64,000 nt of DNA from Serratia bockelmannii (lineage in GTDB: Bacteria; Pseudomonadota; Gammaproteobacteria; Enterobacterales; Enterobacteriaceae). This document shows, in pieces, positions 10,214 through 20,988 of this stretch. How positions within the stretch are numbered: position 1 is the first letter of the stretch; every line of letters starts with the position of its first letter. Location: positions 434,001 to 498,000 of the forward strand of contig NZ_VOUX01000002.1 in the NCBI RefSeq assembly GCF_008011855.1, read 5' to 3'. A program made the translations under genes and the position numbers. A model generated the notes under the pieces. That model had not been told where the DNA came from, ran no database searches, and was given only the letters and a program-made list of their open reading frames with translations.

Positions 10214-11271
10214 TCAGCATGCGCCGCCGCCTGCTGCTGATGCTAGCGCTGATCCTGCTGGTCACACAACTCATCAGCGCCTTCTGGCTGTGGCACGAAA
10301 GCCAGGAGCAGATCAGTTTCCTGGTGGATGAAACCCTGTCCGCCAAAGTGCGTACCGAGCGCGTCGATACCGAGATCGCCGAGGCCATCGCGTCGCTGCT
10401 GGCGCCTTCGCTGATCATGATGGTCGTCACGCTGCTGGCGTCGTTTTGGGCCATCAGCTGGATCATCCGCCCGCTAAACCAATTGCAGCAGCGGCTGGAA
10501 AAGCGCTCTGCCGATAACCTGACGCCGCTGCCAATCACCAGCGACAGCCAGGAAATGGTAGCGGTCACCAATGCACTCAATCAGCTGTTCTCACGGCTGG
10601 ATAACACCATTCAACAGGAACGCCTGTTCACTGCCGACGCCGCCCACGAGCTGCGCACGCCGCTGGCCGGCATCCGCCTGCACCTGGAACTGATGGAAAA
10701 ACAGGGCGTCAAGGGCAGCCAGGCGCTGATCGCCCGCATCGATCAACTGATGCACACCGTCGAGCAGTTGCTGATGCTGTCGCGCGCCGGGCAAGACTTC
10801 GCCAGCGGCCATTATCAGCATTTCGATTGGGTGGCCGATGTGATCCAACCGCTGCGCGAAGAACTCGACGAAATGACCGCCCAACGCGGACAGACGCTGG
10901 ATTGGCAATTGCCGGCCGTCGCCGCGGTGAACGGCGATCCGGTGCTGCTGCGGTTGCTGCTGCGCAACCTGGTCGAAAATGCCCACCGTTACGGCCCGGA
11001 AGGCGGCGCGATGCAGGTGCGATTAACGCCGCAAGACAGCGGCTATCTGCTGCAGGTCATCGACGATGGCCCGGGTATCAAGGAAGAGATGGTTGGGGAG
11101 CTGACGCAGGCGTTTCGCCGCATGGATCAACGCTACGGCGGCAGCGGACTGGGCCTGAATATCGTGATCCGCATCGCGCAACTGCACCAGGGGCGATTGA
11201 CGCTGGAAAACCGCCGCGATGCGCGCGGCCTGAACGCCCAGTGCTGGTTGCCGGAAAAGGCGCTCAAATAA
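10210..11271 (+). CDS. basS: Sensor histidine kinase BasS/PmrB type
   Basis: A 353-residue inner-membrane kinase. Transmembrane helices lie at about 9-29 and 66-85, flanking a short periplasmic loop with EIAE (55-58), the ExxE pattern used by PmrB to bind Fe(III). HAMP follows. The phospho-acceptor His146 is in FTADAAHELRTPLAG, the N box near 253-257 (RNLVENAHR), G1 DDGPGI near 285-290 and G2 GGSGLGL near 310-316. The gene starts in the ATGA overlap with basR. Its position between dacB and obgE differs from E. coli, where basRS lies with eptA. Confidence 0.87.
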   Translation: MISMRRRLLLMLALILLVTQLISAFWLWHESQEQISFLVDETLSAKVRTERVDTEIAEAIASLLAPSLIMMVVTLLASFWAISWIIRPLNQLQQRLEKRSADNLTPLPITSDSQEMVAVTNALNQLFSRLDNTIQQERLFTADAAHELRTPLAGIRLHLELMEKQGVKGSQALIARIDQLMHTVEQLLMLSRAGQDFASGHYQHFDWVADVIQPLREELDEMTAQRGQTLDWQLPAVAAVNGDPVLLRLLLRNLVENAHRYGPEGGAMQVRLTPQDSGYLLQVIDDGPGIKEEMVGELTQAFRRMDQRYGGSGLGLNIVIRIAQLHQGRLTLENRRDARGLNAQCWLPEKALK

Positions 11272-11274
11272 CAA

Positions 11275-11295
11275 GGGCCCAGCGTTGCTGAGCCC
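11275..11295. terminator. Hairpin between convergent basS and obgE
   Basis: GGGC (11275-11278) and CAGC pair with GCTG and GCCC (11292-11295), with one mismatch. Only short T runs follow on either strand. Its location between convergent genes suggests a weak bidirectional terminator. Confidence 0.4.
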
Positions 11296-11307
11296 TTTAT
11301 CACCGAA

Positions 11308-12480
<1,173 letters not shown>

Positions 12481-12496
12481 TTACCGTCTCCGTAAA

Positions 12497-13468
12497 TCAT
12501 TCACCGGGCTGCTTCAAAGGAGCAACCAGGGGGGGTTCTGCCCGTCGCGGCCACCACCGGTGACCAATTGCGGAAAACATGGCGCCCGCCACAACCACAA
12601 ACGCACCCACATAGCCGACGATGTTCAGCGTCGGCGCAGCGAATGCCTGGGGCCAGGCCAGCGCCAATAAATCTGAAAACAGCAGGGTAAACAGCGGGGT
12701 CAGCGTCACCAACGCGCTCACCTGCGCCGCCTGCCAGCGCGCCATCGCTTCCGCCAACGCGCCGTAACCGATCAGCGTGTTGGCGCCGCAAAATAGCAGA
12801 CACGCCAATTGCCAGCCGCTCAGCTGGAAAATCACCTCGGGTTTGGCCAGAGGGAACAACGCTATCGCACATAAAGTGTACAACATAACCAGGATCTGCG
12901 GCGAAGCCAGTCGGCGCAGCAACACCTTCTGCGCCACGCCGTAGCTCACCCAAACCATCGCCGCGCACACGCCCAGCATAACGCCCAGCGTGTAGTCCGT
13001 CAGCCGGGTGAAGATCTCTATCAAACTGACGTTGAAAAACAGCATCAGTCCGCAAATCAGCATCAGGGCGCCAATAACCTGGGTGATGCGCATACGTTCT
13101 TTTAAAATCAGCACGCTGGCGAACATCATGCCCACCGGCGACAGCTGGCCAATCACCTGCGACGCCGTCGGGCTCAGGTATTGCAGCGAGGAGCTGAAGA
13201 ACACAAAGTTGCCTAGCAGCCCCGCCGTCGCGATCGCCAACAGCAGCAGCCAACGCGGCTGGCGGAACATCGTCAGCCGCGGCAGCTTGCCGCGTACCGC
13301 GAGGATCACGCCCAAACCGATGGCGGCCATGGTAAAGCGATACCAGACAACGGTAAACGGCTCCATCACGACCAACACTTCTTTCATCGCGATCGGCAAC
13401 GCGCCCCAGCAAACCGCCGTGGTTAACGCCAGAGAAATGCCAACGCCGACCTGCTGCTTCGTATCCAT
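12497..13468 (-). CDS. yhbE: EamA/DMT family transporter YhbE
   Basis: A 323-residue inner-membrane protein with about ten transmembrane helices forming two EamA repeats (family DMT; substrate unknown). It aligns along its full length with E. coli YhbE, including ICWGALPIAMK-like and SSLQYLSPTASQVIGQLSPVG segments. The start at 13468 (MDTKQQVGVG) has GAAGGTG just upstream; the frame is open 13 codons further. It lies between rpmA and obgE. Confidence 0.93.
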   Translation of the reverse strand: MDTKQQVGVGISLALTTAVCWGALPIAMKEVLVVMEPFTVVWYRFTMAAIGLGVILAVRGKLPRLTMFRQPRWLLLLAIATAGLLGNFVFFSSSLQYLSPTASQVIGQLSPVGMMFASVLILKERMRITQVIGALMLICGLMLFFNVSLIEIFTRLTDYTLGVMLGVCAAMVWVSYGVAQKVLLRRLASPQILVMLYTLCAIALFPLAKPEVIFQLSGWQLACLLFCGANTLIGYGALAEAMARWQAAQVSALVTLTPLFTLLFSDLLALAWPQAFAAPTLNIVGYVGAFVVVAGAMFSAIGHRWWPRRAEPPLVAPLKQPGE

Positions 13469-13518
13469 ATCACCTTCGCCAACGCTGACGGGCCTGCCCT
13501 CAGGCAACCCATAAATGT

Positions 13519-13547
13519 AAAAAGCCCCGCAACGAATTGCGGGGCTT
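13519..13547 (-). terminator. Terminator after rpmA
   Basis: An 11-base-pair stem AAGCCCCGCAA (13522-13532) / TTGCGGGGCTT (13537-13547) is followed by TTTTT on the minus strand. It limits read-through from the L21-L27 genes into yhbE-obgE. Confidence 0.8.
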
Positions 13548-13573
13548 ACATCTATTTCGTAAGGCTCGAAAAA

Positions 13574-13843
<270 letters not shown>

Positions 13844-13848
13844 CTAAC

Positions 13849-14217
<369 letters not shown>

Positions 14218-14233
14218 TCACAATAGGGCGCGA

Positions 14234-14262
14234 ATTCTACGCAAAAAAGCAGCGTATGACAA
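14234..14262 (-). promoter_or_regulatory. Sigma-70 promoter of rplU-rpmA
   Basis: TTGTCA (14262-14257) and TAGAAT (14239-14234) are separated by 17 bases on the minus strand. The following TCGCGCCC is a GC-rich discriminator typical of stringently controlled ribosomal promoters. The leader would be about 65 bases. Confidence 0.75.
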
Positions 14263-14322
14263 GAGCAGAATAAGACCAGAACAAGAAAAAAGAAGAAAAA
14301 AAGCGCAGTTTCTTTCGTGGCG

Positions 14323-14350
14323 TTTATCTGAACCGTTTTTCAAGTACAAT
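14323..14350 (+). promoter_or_regulatory. Candidate promoter of ispB
   Basis: TACAAT (14345-14350) is a good -10 element about 80 bases before ispB. A weak -35 (TTTATC, 14323-14328) is 16 bases upstream. Confidence 0.4.
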
Positions 14351-14430
14351 CATAGGGACAGTTACCGCCATGTACCGATGTGAGCAGCGATCTCAACGCG
14401 GTGAAGAGAAACACAGCTGAAAAAAACACA

Positions 14431-15402
14431 ATGAACCTAGAGCAAATTACCGAGTTAACCGCGCAAGATATGGCGGCCGTGAACGCAACAATTCTCGAAC
14501 AGCTGAATTCCGATGTCACGCTCATCAATCAGCTTGGCTATTACATTATCAGCGGTGGCGGTAAGCGCATCCGGCCGATGATCGCCGTCCTGGCGGCGCG
14601 GGCGTTGGGCTATGAAGGCAACAAGCACGTCACCGTCGCCGCCCTGATCGAATTCATTCATACCGCCACGCTGCTGCATGACGACGTCGTCGACGAATCG
14701 GACATGCGCCGCGGCAAAGCCACCGCCAACGCGGCGTTCGGCAACGCCGCCAGCGTGCTGGTCGGCGACTTTATCTATACCCGCGCCTTCCAGATGATGA
14801 CCAGCCTGGAATCCCTGCGCGTGCTGGCGCTGATGTCGGAGGCGGTCAACGTCATCGCCGAAGGCGAAGTGCTGCAGTTGATGAATGTGCACGATCCCGA
14901 CATCAGCGAAGAAAGCTATATGCGGGTGATCTACAGCAAAACCGCCCGTCTGTTTGAGGCGGCGGCGCAATCGTCGGCGATCCTGTCCGGCGCCAGCGCC
15001 GAACAAGAGAAGGCGCTGCAAGATTATGGCCGCTACCTCGGCACCGCTTTCCAGCTGATCGACGATCTGCTCGACTACAGCGCCGACGGCAGCACCCTGG
15101 GCAAAAACACCGGCGACGATCTGAACGAAGGGAAGCCGACCCTGCCGCTGCTGCACGCGATGCACAACGGCGACGACGCCCAGCGTGACATGATCCGTGG
15201 CGCAATTGAGCAAGGCAACGGCCGTCATTTGTTGGAGCCGGTACTGCAGGCGATGCAGCAATGCGGTTCGCTGGAATACACCCGCCAACGCGCCGAGGAA
15301 GAGGCCGACAAGGCGATCGCCGCGCTGCAGGTGTTGCCGGCATCGGAGCACCGCACGGCGCTGGAAGGCCTGGCCCATTTAGCGGTGCAACGCGATTTTT
15401 AA
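14431..15402 (+). CDS. ispB: Octaprenyl diphosphate synthase IspB
   Basis: Essential trans-prenyltransferase making the C40 side chain of ubiquinone and menaquinone from FPP and IPP. It has 323 residues. The first aspartate-rich motif DDVVD is at 84-88, the second DDLLD at 211-215, and GGGKRIRP is near 42-49. The ATG at 14431 (MNLEQITELT) gives the same length as E. coli; the frame is open 17 codons upstream. It is divergent from rplU. Downstream is a regulator pair instead of the direct ispB-sfsB neighbourhood of E. coli. Confidence 0.97.
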   Translation: MNLEQITELTAQDMAAVNATILEQLNSDVTLINQLGYYIISGGGKRIRPMIAVLAARALGYEGNKHVTVAALIEFIHTATLLHDDVVDESDMRRGKATANAAFGNAASVLVGDFIYTRAFQMMTSLESLRVLALMSEAVNVIAEGEVLQLMNVHDPDISEESYMRVIYSKTARLFEAAAQSSAILSGASAEQEKALQDYGRYLGTAFQLIDDLLDYSADGSTLGKNTGDDLNEGKPTLPLLHAMHNGDDAQRDMIRGAIEQGNGRHLLEPVLQAMQQCGSLEYTRQRAEEEADKAIAALQVLPASEHRTALEGLAHLAVQRDF

Positions 15403-15430
15403 GAAATCGTGATTTCGCAATACACTCATC

Positions 15431-15450
15431 AGGCCCGCGTACGCGGGCCT
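15431..15450. terminator. Palindromic hairpin between ispB and the Mu-like regulator gene
   Basis: AGGCCCGCGTACGCGGGCCT is a perfect 20-base palindrome between two convergent stop codons. Neither strand has a T run, so it may be a Rho-assisted or bidirectional terminator, or an RNA-end stabilising hairpin. Confidence 0.45.
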
Positions 15451-15452
15451 GC

Positions 15453-15809
15453 TTAGGTATTGCTCTCTTCGTCGATACGCGCCAGCAGGCCGCCAATCCC
15501 TTCCCGCATCAGGAAAGCCACCATTTTCTCGCGCTCGCTCTCCGTCAAATGGTAGTAATACTCGATCCAGACCGCCAACGGATCCTGGCGTTCTACGTCA
15601 TAGGCCGCCCCGTCTTCCTTCAGCACCAGCAGGTTACGCACACCTGAAGGCAGGCTATCGATATGGTATTCCAACGCTTTTCCCTGCACGCCTTTACGCC
15701 TGCGGCTGATCCAGCCTTCGCGCCGGGCCATCAAATTGATTCCCTGTGGTGAGGAGGGTAATCCTGCGATGCCTGTCAGTTCCTTGGCGGCAAACCACTC
15801 GTTTTTCAT
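15453..15809 (-). CDS. Mu-type HTH DNA-binding protein (Mu repressor c-like)
   Basis: A 118-residue protein that resembles the N-terminal DNA-binding domain of phage Mu repressor c and MuA. The pattern is an aromatic-led EWFAAKEL, then GLPSSPQGINLMARREGW, a basic RRRKGVQGKALEYHIDSLP. Mu c has the parallel GMPGS...GWTKRKKEGVKGGKAVEYDV...MP. The C-terminal half (about 75-118) is acidic and helical, without the Mu Lon/Clp-degradation tail. Start at 15809 (MKNEWF) has AGAG nine bases upstream; in-frame ATGs at 15815 and 15818 are alternatives. It is divergent from the Ner-like sfsB. Function is inferred. Confidence 0.75.
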   Translation of the reverse strand: MKNEWFAAKELTGIAGLPSSPQGINLMARREGWISRRRKGVQGKALEYHIDSLPSGVRNLLVLKEDGAAYDVERQDPLAVWIEYYYHLTESEREKMVAFLMREGIGGLLARIDEESNT

Positions 15810-15843
15810 GGCCATCATCTCTGGGCAATAGTGGGTAACGTCA

Positions 15844-15897
15844 TTTTTGGAAATTACCTGGGTATTTTTTAGGAAATTTAATGGTATTCTGGTTTCC
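15844..15897. repeat. AT-rich repeated motif between the c-like and ner-like genes (candidate operator)
   Basis: TTTT-rich tracts followed by GGAAATT occur at 15849-15855 and 15872-15878 (23-base period). GGTATT is repeated at 15861-15866 and 15883-15888. An inverted TTTCC sits at 15893-15897. Similar AT-rich, phased repeats are bound by Mu repressor. Binding is inferred only. Confidence 0.4.
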
Positions 15898-15937
15898 GAA
15901 TAAACGTTTCACGTTGTTCAAACGCTTAACTTTGACT

Positions 15938-15957
15938 CGTTAGTTATACCACTAACG
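15938..15957. promoter_or_regulatory. Inverted repeat upstream of sfsB (candidate operator)
   Basis: CGTTAGT (15938-15944) and ACTAACG (15951-15957) form perfect seven-base arms around TATACC, 33 bases before the sfsB start. The spacing of about one helical turn suits a dimeric HTH regulator; sfsB itself is a candidate. Confidence 0.4.
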
Positions 15958-15989
15958 CAACTTTGGCTAATCAGAAAAGGAATGTAAAC

Positions 15990-16250
15990 ATGAATTCAAG
16001 GAACCCAGATTGGCACCCGGCAGATATCATCGCGGCGCTACGCAAGCAGGGCACCACGCTGGCGGCGGTATCGCGCAAGGCCGGATTGAGCTCATCGACG
16101 CTGGCCAATGCGCTGTCGCGCCCGTGGCCGAAGGGGGAATGGCTGATCGCCGAAGCGATAGGCATTCACCCATCGGAGATCTGGCCAAGCCGTTATTACG
16201 ATCCGCACAGCGATTGCCTGCTGGATCGCAAAGCACGCATCAAGTCGTGA
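15990..16250 (+). CDS. sfsB: Ner-like DNA-binding transcriptional regulator SfsB (Nlp)
   Basis: An 86-residue protein matching E. coli SfsB/Nlp, a homologue of the phage Mu Ner repressor. The conserved core is DWHPADIIAALRKQGTT, then an HTH in LAAVSRKAGLSSSTLANALSRPWPKGE, and IGIHPSEIWPSRYYDP. In E. coli high-copy sfsB affects maltose metabolism genes; its physiological targets are unclear. The ATG at 15990 has AAGGA at good spacing; a TTG at 15963 is less likely. It faces away from the Mu c-like gene, copying the c/ner geometry of Mu. Confidence 0.9.
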   Translation: MNSRNPDWHPADIIAALRKQGTTLAAVSRKAGLSSSTLANALSRPWPKGEWLIAEAIGIHPSEIWPSRYYDPHSDCLLDRKARIKS

Positions 16251-16259
16251 ACGCGGAAC

Positions 16260-16290
16260 AAAAAAAAACCGCCGGAACAGCGTCCGGCGG
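16260..16290 (-). terminator. Terminator after mdh
   Basis: CCGCCGGA (16269-16276) pairs with TCCGGCGG (16283-16290). Nine T residues (16268-16260) follow on the minus strand. sfsB converges on it from the other side. Confidence 0.85.
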
Positions 16291-16317
16291 CGTTTATCGG
16301 CTGACTCTCGGTATCGA

Positions 16318-18191
<1,874 letters not shown>

Positions 18192-18594
18192 AACCTGGCG
18201 CTAACAAAGTGCGGCTACCTTCCGCATTTTGTTAGCGCTTCTTTAACCCTCGCGTTACCTCCCCGGCCTTTAACCGCGTTTAACACTGCTTTTTTATCCC
18301 GCAACAACACATTTCCATGACATCGCCATGTAACCAGCAGTACCCACTGTGATCTTCCGCACTTTTGGTTAAAAGCACTTACCTTATTGAAATTACATAA
18401 ATTTAACATCAAAAGATCGTTTTATGAGCGTTTTTTATTCCTTGCAGTTATAAAAAATAAGGATCATAAGGTTAAAGTTTCACTAGCAACTGTTAGCGAA
18501 CTATTAATTTTTCGCGTTACTAGCTGTATACTCATTTTCGTGAACTGAATCACAGTTCGTTGGAACTGATAAAAGAATACGATGAGGTGAGATG
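18192..18594. other. Intergenic region between argR and the first yhcN-type gene
   Basis: The first 50 bases are the argR terminator. The remaining 350 bases are AT-rich with no coding capacity. A TATACT (18527-18532) is the likely -10 of the yhcN-type gene. An inverted repeat GAACTG-AATCA-CAGTTC (18542-18558) follows at the expected transcription start. E. coli yhcN responds to acid and envelope stress, so regulator sites are expected here. Confidence 0.5.
18198..18240 (+). terminator. Long terminator hairpin after argR
   Basis: A 17-base-pair stem (GCGCTAACAAAGTGCGG, 18198-18214, with 18222-18238) has one G-T pair and a seven-base loop. TTCTTT follows. Unusually long for an intrinsic terminator. 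Confidence 0.75.
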
Positions 18595-18858
18595 ATGAAA
18601 ATTAAAGCTACCGTTGCAACCCTGAGCGTTCTGTCCATGCTTTCATTTGGTGCATTCGCAGCACAATCTGTTGATGCAACCCAGGCCGCACAACTGCAAC
18701 CCGCCGGTGTGATCACCGTGAGTGGCGTCGCCGCTGCGCCTTCCGACATTCGCCAGGCACTGTCTGACAAAGCTGACGCCAAAGGGGCGACCGCTTACCG
18801 CGTGATCGAAGCGCGCAACGACGGCAACTTCCACGCGACCGCTGAAATCTACAAATAA
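18595..18858 (+). CDS. yhcN: YhcN-type DUF1471 periplasmic stress protein (copy 1)
   Basis: An 87-residue small secreted protein with a signal peptide cut after AFA (about residue 22). It is close to E. coli YhcN, ending GATAYRVIEARNDGNFHATAEIYK, the DUF1471 signature (YhcN/BhsA family). Members respond to acid, peroxide or biofilm conditions. The start at 18595 has GAGG seven bases before it; an ATG directly upstream (18592) is also possible. A paralogue lies 120 bases downstream. Confidence 0.88.
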   Translation: MKIKATVATLSVLSMLSFGAFAAQSVDATQAAQLQPAGVITVSGVAAAPSDIRQALSDKADAKGATAYRVIEARNDGNFHATAEIYK

Positions 18859-18978
18859 GTAACGACATTACCCGGCAACGGGCAATACATCTCTGGAATC
18901 AAACGCTGTCATAACGGCCTTCAAGAATAAAAATCGCTGCCAAGCCCTTCCAGGCTGTTATGACCAAGGATCGCTATC

Positions 18979-19242
18979 ATGAACATGAAAACTACTCTTG
19001 CTGCACTCGGTCTGCTGTCCGTCATCTCCTTCGGCGCATCTGCCGCCCAGTTGGTGACTAACGATCAGACCGCCAATCTGCAATCTATCGGCACCATTAC
19101 CGTCAGCGGTATCGACGGCGCACCGACCGACATTCGCCAGGCGCTGTCGGAGAAAGCCGACGCTAAAGGCGCGACCGCCTACCGCGTGATCGAAGCGCGT
19201 AACGAAGGCAACTACCACGCCACCGCCGAGATTTACAAATAA
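18979..19242 (+). CDS. YhcN-type DUF1471 periplasmic stress protein (copy 2)
   Basis: An 87-residue paralogue of the preceding gene, with a signal peptide cut after ASA. The C-terminal half is nearly identical (DIRQALSEKADAKGATAYRV and GNYHATAEIYK), while the N-terminal mature part has diverged (QLVTNDQTANLQSIGTI). AAGGAT precedes the ATG at good spacing. It is an evident tandem duplication, probably co-transcribed from the first copy; a strong terminator follows. Confidence 0.87.
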   Translation: MNMKTTLAALGLLSVISFGASAAQLVTNDQTANLQSIGTITVSGIDGAPTDIRQALSEKADAKGATAYRVIEARNEGNYHATAEIYK

Positions 19243-19358
19243 CAACTCTGGGAACGGCTTTGCAGAGCTGATTACCCTCGTCACTGCCACTGCCGAGTTC
19301 TGACGCAAACGCCGATTTCCCAGAGACCCTCTCGTCGTCCTATCCGACGAACCCCGTT

Positions 19359-19382
19359 GCCCTCGCTCGCGAGGGCTTTTTT
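19359..19382 (+). terminator. Terminator after the yhcN pair
   Basis: GCCCTCG (19359-19365) pairs with CGAGGGC (19370-19376), followed by six T residues. Confidence 0.85.
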
Positions 19383-19390
19383 ATGGGCGT

Positions 19391-19412
19391 AAAAAAGGCC
19401 GCAAATGCGGCC
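19391..19412 (-). terminator. Terminator after mpl
   Basis: GGCCGC (19397-19402) pairs with GCGGCC (19407-19412) around AAAT. On the minus strand six T residues follow. Confidence 0.8.
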
Positions 19413-19439
19413 CTTAGAGTGGCTTATGCTACTGAACAA

Positions 19440-20819
19440 TCAGTAGGTCACCTTCGGTTCCTGCTTTTTCGCCAGCGCGTCCAGCAGGCGATCGTGAATG
19501 CCGCCAAAACCGCCGTTGCTCATCACCAGAATGTGGTCGCCCGGCTGTGCGGTTTTCACCACCATGTCCACCAGCGTGTCGAGATCCGCGCTCCAGTGCG
19601 CCGGCTGCACACAGGCATCAGCCACTTCCGCTACCTGCCATGGAATGTGATGCGGCTGGAACAGGAACACTTCGTCGGCGCGGCCGAGCGAAGGCGCCAG
19701 ATCGTTTTTGCTGATGCCCATTTTCATGGTGTTGGATCGCGGTTCCAGCACCGCCAGAATGCGCGCCGTGCCGCCGACCTTGCCGCGCAACGCGGCCAGG
19801 GTGGCCAGGATCGCGGTCGGGTGGTGCGCGAAGTCGTCGTAAACCGTGACGCCGTTGGCTTCGCCACGCAGCTCCAGGCGGCGGCGGGCGTTGATGAAAT
19901 CGCCCAACGCGCGGCAGGCGTCCGCCGGCTGCACGCCAACGTGGCGAGTCGCGGCGATGGCCATCAGGCCGTTATGCATGTTGTGCTCGCCCACCAGCGC
20001 CCAGTTCACTTCGCCAACCTGCTCGCCGTCGAGGAACACCGCGTAATGACTGGCGTCCGGCGTCAGCTTCTGCGCACGCCAGGTCCCCTCTTCGCCCACC
20101 AGCTCCTGTTCGCTCCAGCAGCCCATCGCCATCACCTGCTTCAGGTGGCTGTCGTTGTCCGGCAGGATGATCTTGCCTTTGCCCGGCACCAGGCGCACCA
20201 AGTGGTGGAACTGTTTCTGGATGGCTTTCAGATCGTCGAAAATATCGGCGTGGTCGAACTCCAGGTTGTTCATGATCAGCGTGCGCGGGCTGTAGTGCAC
20301 GAACTTGGAGCGCTTGTCGAAGAACGCGCAGTCATACTCGTCGGCCTCAATCACGAAGAACGGGCTGCCGCCGAGGCGCGCCGATACGTCGAAGTTGCCG
20401 GGCACGCCGCCGATCACGAAGCCGGGCTGGTAACCGCAGGCCTCGAGGATCCAGGTCGCCATGCCGGCGGTGGTGGTTTTGCCGTGGGTACCGGCGACCG
20501 CCAGTACCCAGCGATCGCGCAACACGGCGTCGTGCAGCCACTGCGGGCCGGAAACGTAAGGGATGCCACGCTCCAGCACCGCCTCCACGCACGGGTTGCC
20601 GCGCGTCATGGCGTTGCCGATGATCACCAGATCCGGCGCCGGATCCAACTGGGCTGGATCATAACCCTGAATAAGATCGATCCCCTGGTTCTCCAGCAGC
20701 GTGCTCATCGGCGGATAGACGTTGGCGTCCGAACCGGTGACGTCATGCCCCAGTGAACGCGCCAGCATCGCCAGCCCGCCCATAAAGGTGCCACAGATCC
20801 CAAGAATGTGAATGCGCAT
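19440..20819 (-). CDS. mpl: UDP-N-acetylmuramate:L-alanyl-gamma-D-glutamyl-meso-diaminopimelate ligase Mpl
   Basis: Murein recycling ligase that attaches recovered tripeptide to UDP-MurNAc. It has 459 residues in the Mur ligase fold: N-terminal nucleotide domain (HILGICGTFMGGLAML), ATP loop AGTHGKTTT at 109-117, central EADEYDCAFFDKRSKF, and the C-terminal domain with DDFAHHPTAI and LEPRSNTMKMG. The start at 20819 (MRIHILGICG) matches E. coli; the frame is open for another 112 codons upstream, which I reject. Divergent from fbp. Confidence 0.97.
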   Translation of the reverse strand: MRIHILGICGTFMGGLAMLARSLGHDVTGSDANVYPPMSTLLENQGIDLIQGYDPAQLDPAPDLVIIGNAMTRGNPCVEAVLERGIPYVSGPQWLHDAVLRDRWVLAVAGTHGKTTTAGMATWILEACGYQPGFVIGGVPGNFDVSARLGGSPFFVIEADEYDCAFFDKRSKFVHYSPRTLIMNNLEFDHADIFDDLKAIQKQFHHLVRLVPGKGKIILPDNDSHLKQVMAMGCWSEQELVGEEGTWRAQKLTPDASHYAVFLDGEQVGEVNWALVGEHNMHNGLMAIAATRHVGVQPADACRALGDFINARRRLELRGEANGVTVYDDFAHHPTAILATLAALRGKVGGTARILAVLEPRSNTMKMGISKNDLAPSLGRADEVFLFQPHHIPWQVAEVADACVQPAHWSADLDTLVDMVVKTAQPGDHILVMSNGGFGGIHDRLLDALAKKQEPKVTY

Positions 20820-20988
20820 AGGTTTCTCATGTGAGTGCATCGAATGTCGGCATATTCTAACGCTCAGAATCGTCCAGAAGAAATGGATTTGCCTATGAAT
20901 GGCGCGCATCTTTGGGCTACACTGCTCGCGAAAACGTTGGCGGTTTGTTAACAGGCCGCTATCCATCCGTAGATTCAGGGATTGTGTC

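Noticed and set aside
18215-18412. A short minus-strand frame after argR
   Set aside because: It covers the argR terminator and an AT-rich promoter region, and its product has no family resemblance.
19383-20756. A 457-codon plus-strand frame opposite mpl
   Set aside because: Lies entirely over mpl and its terminator; no recognisable motif.
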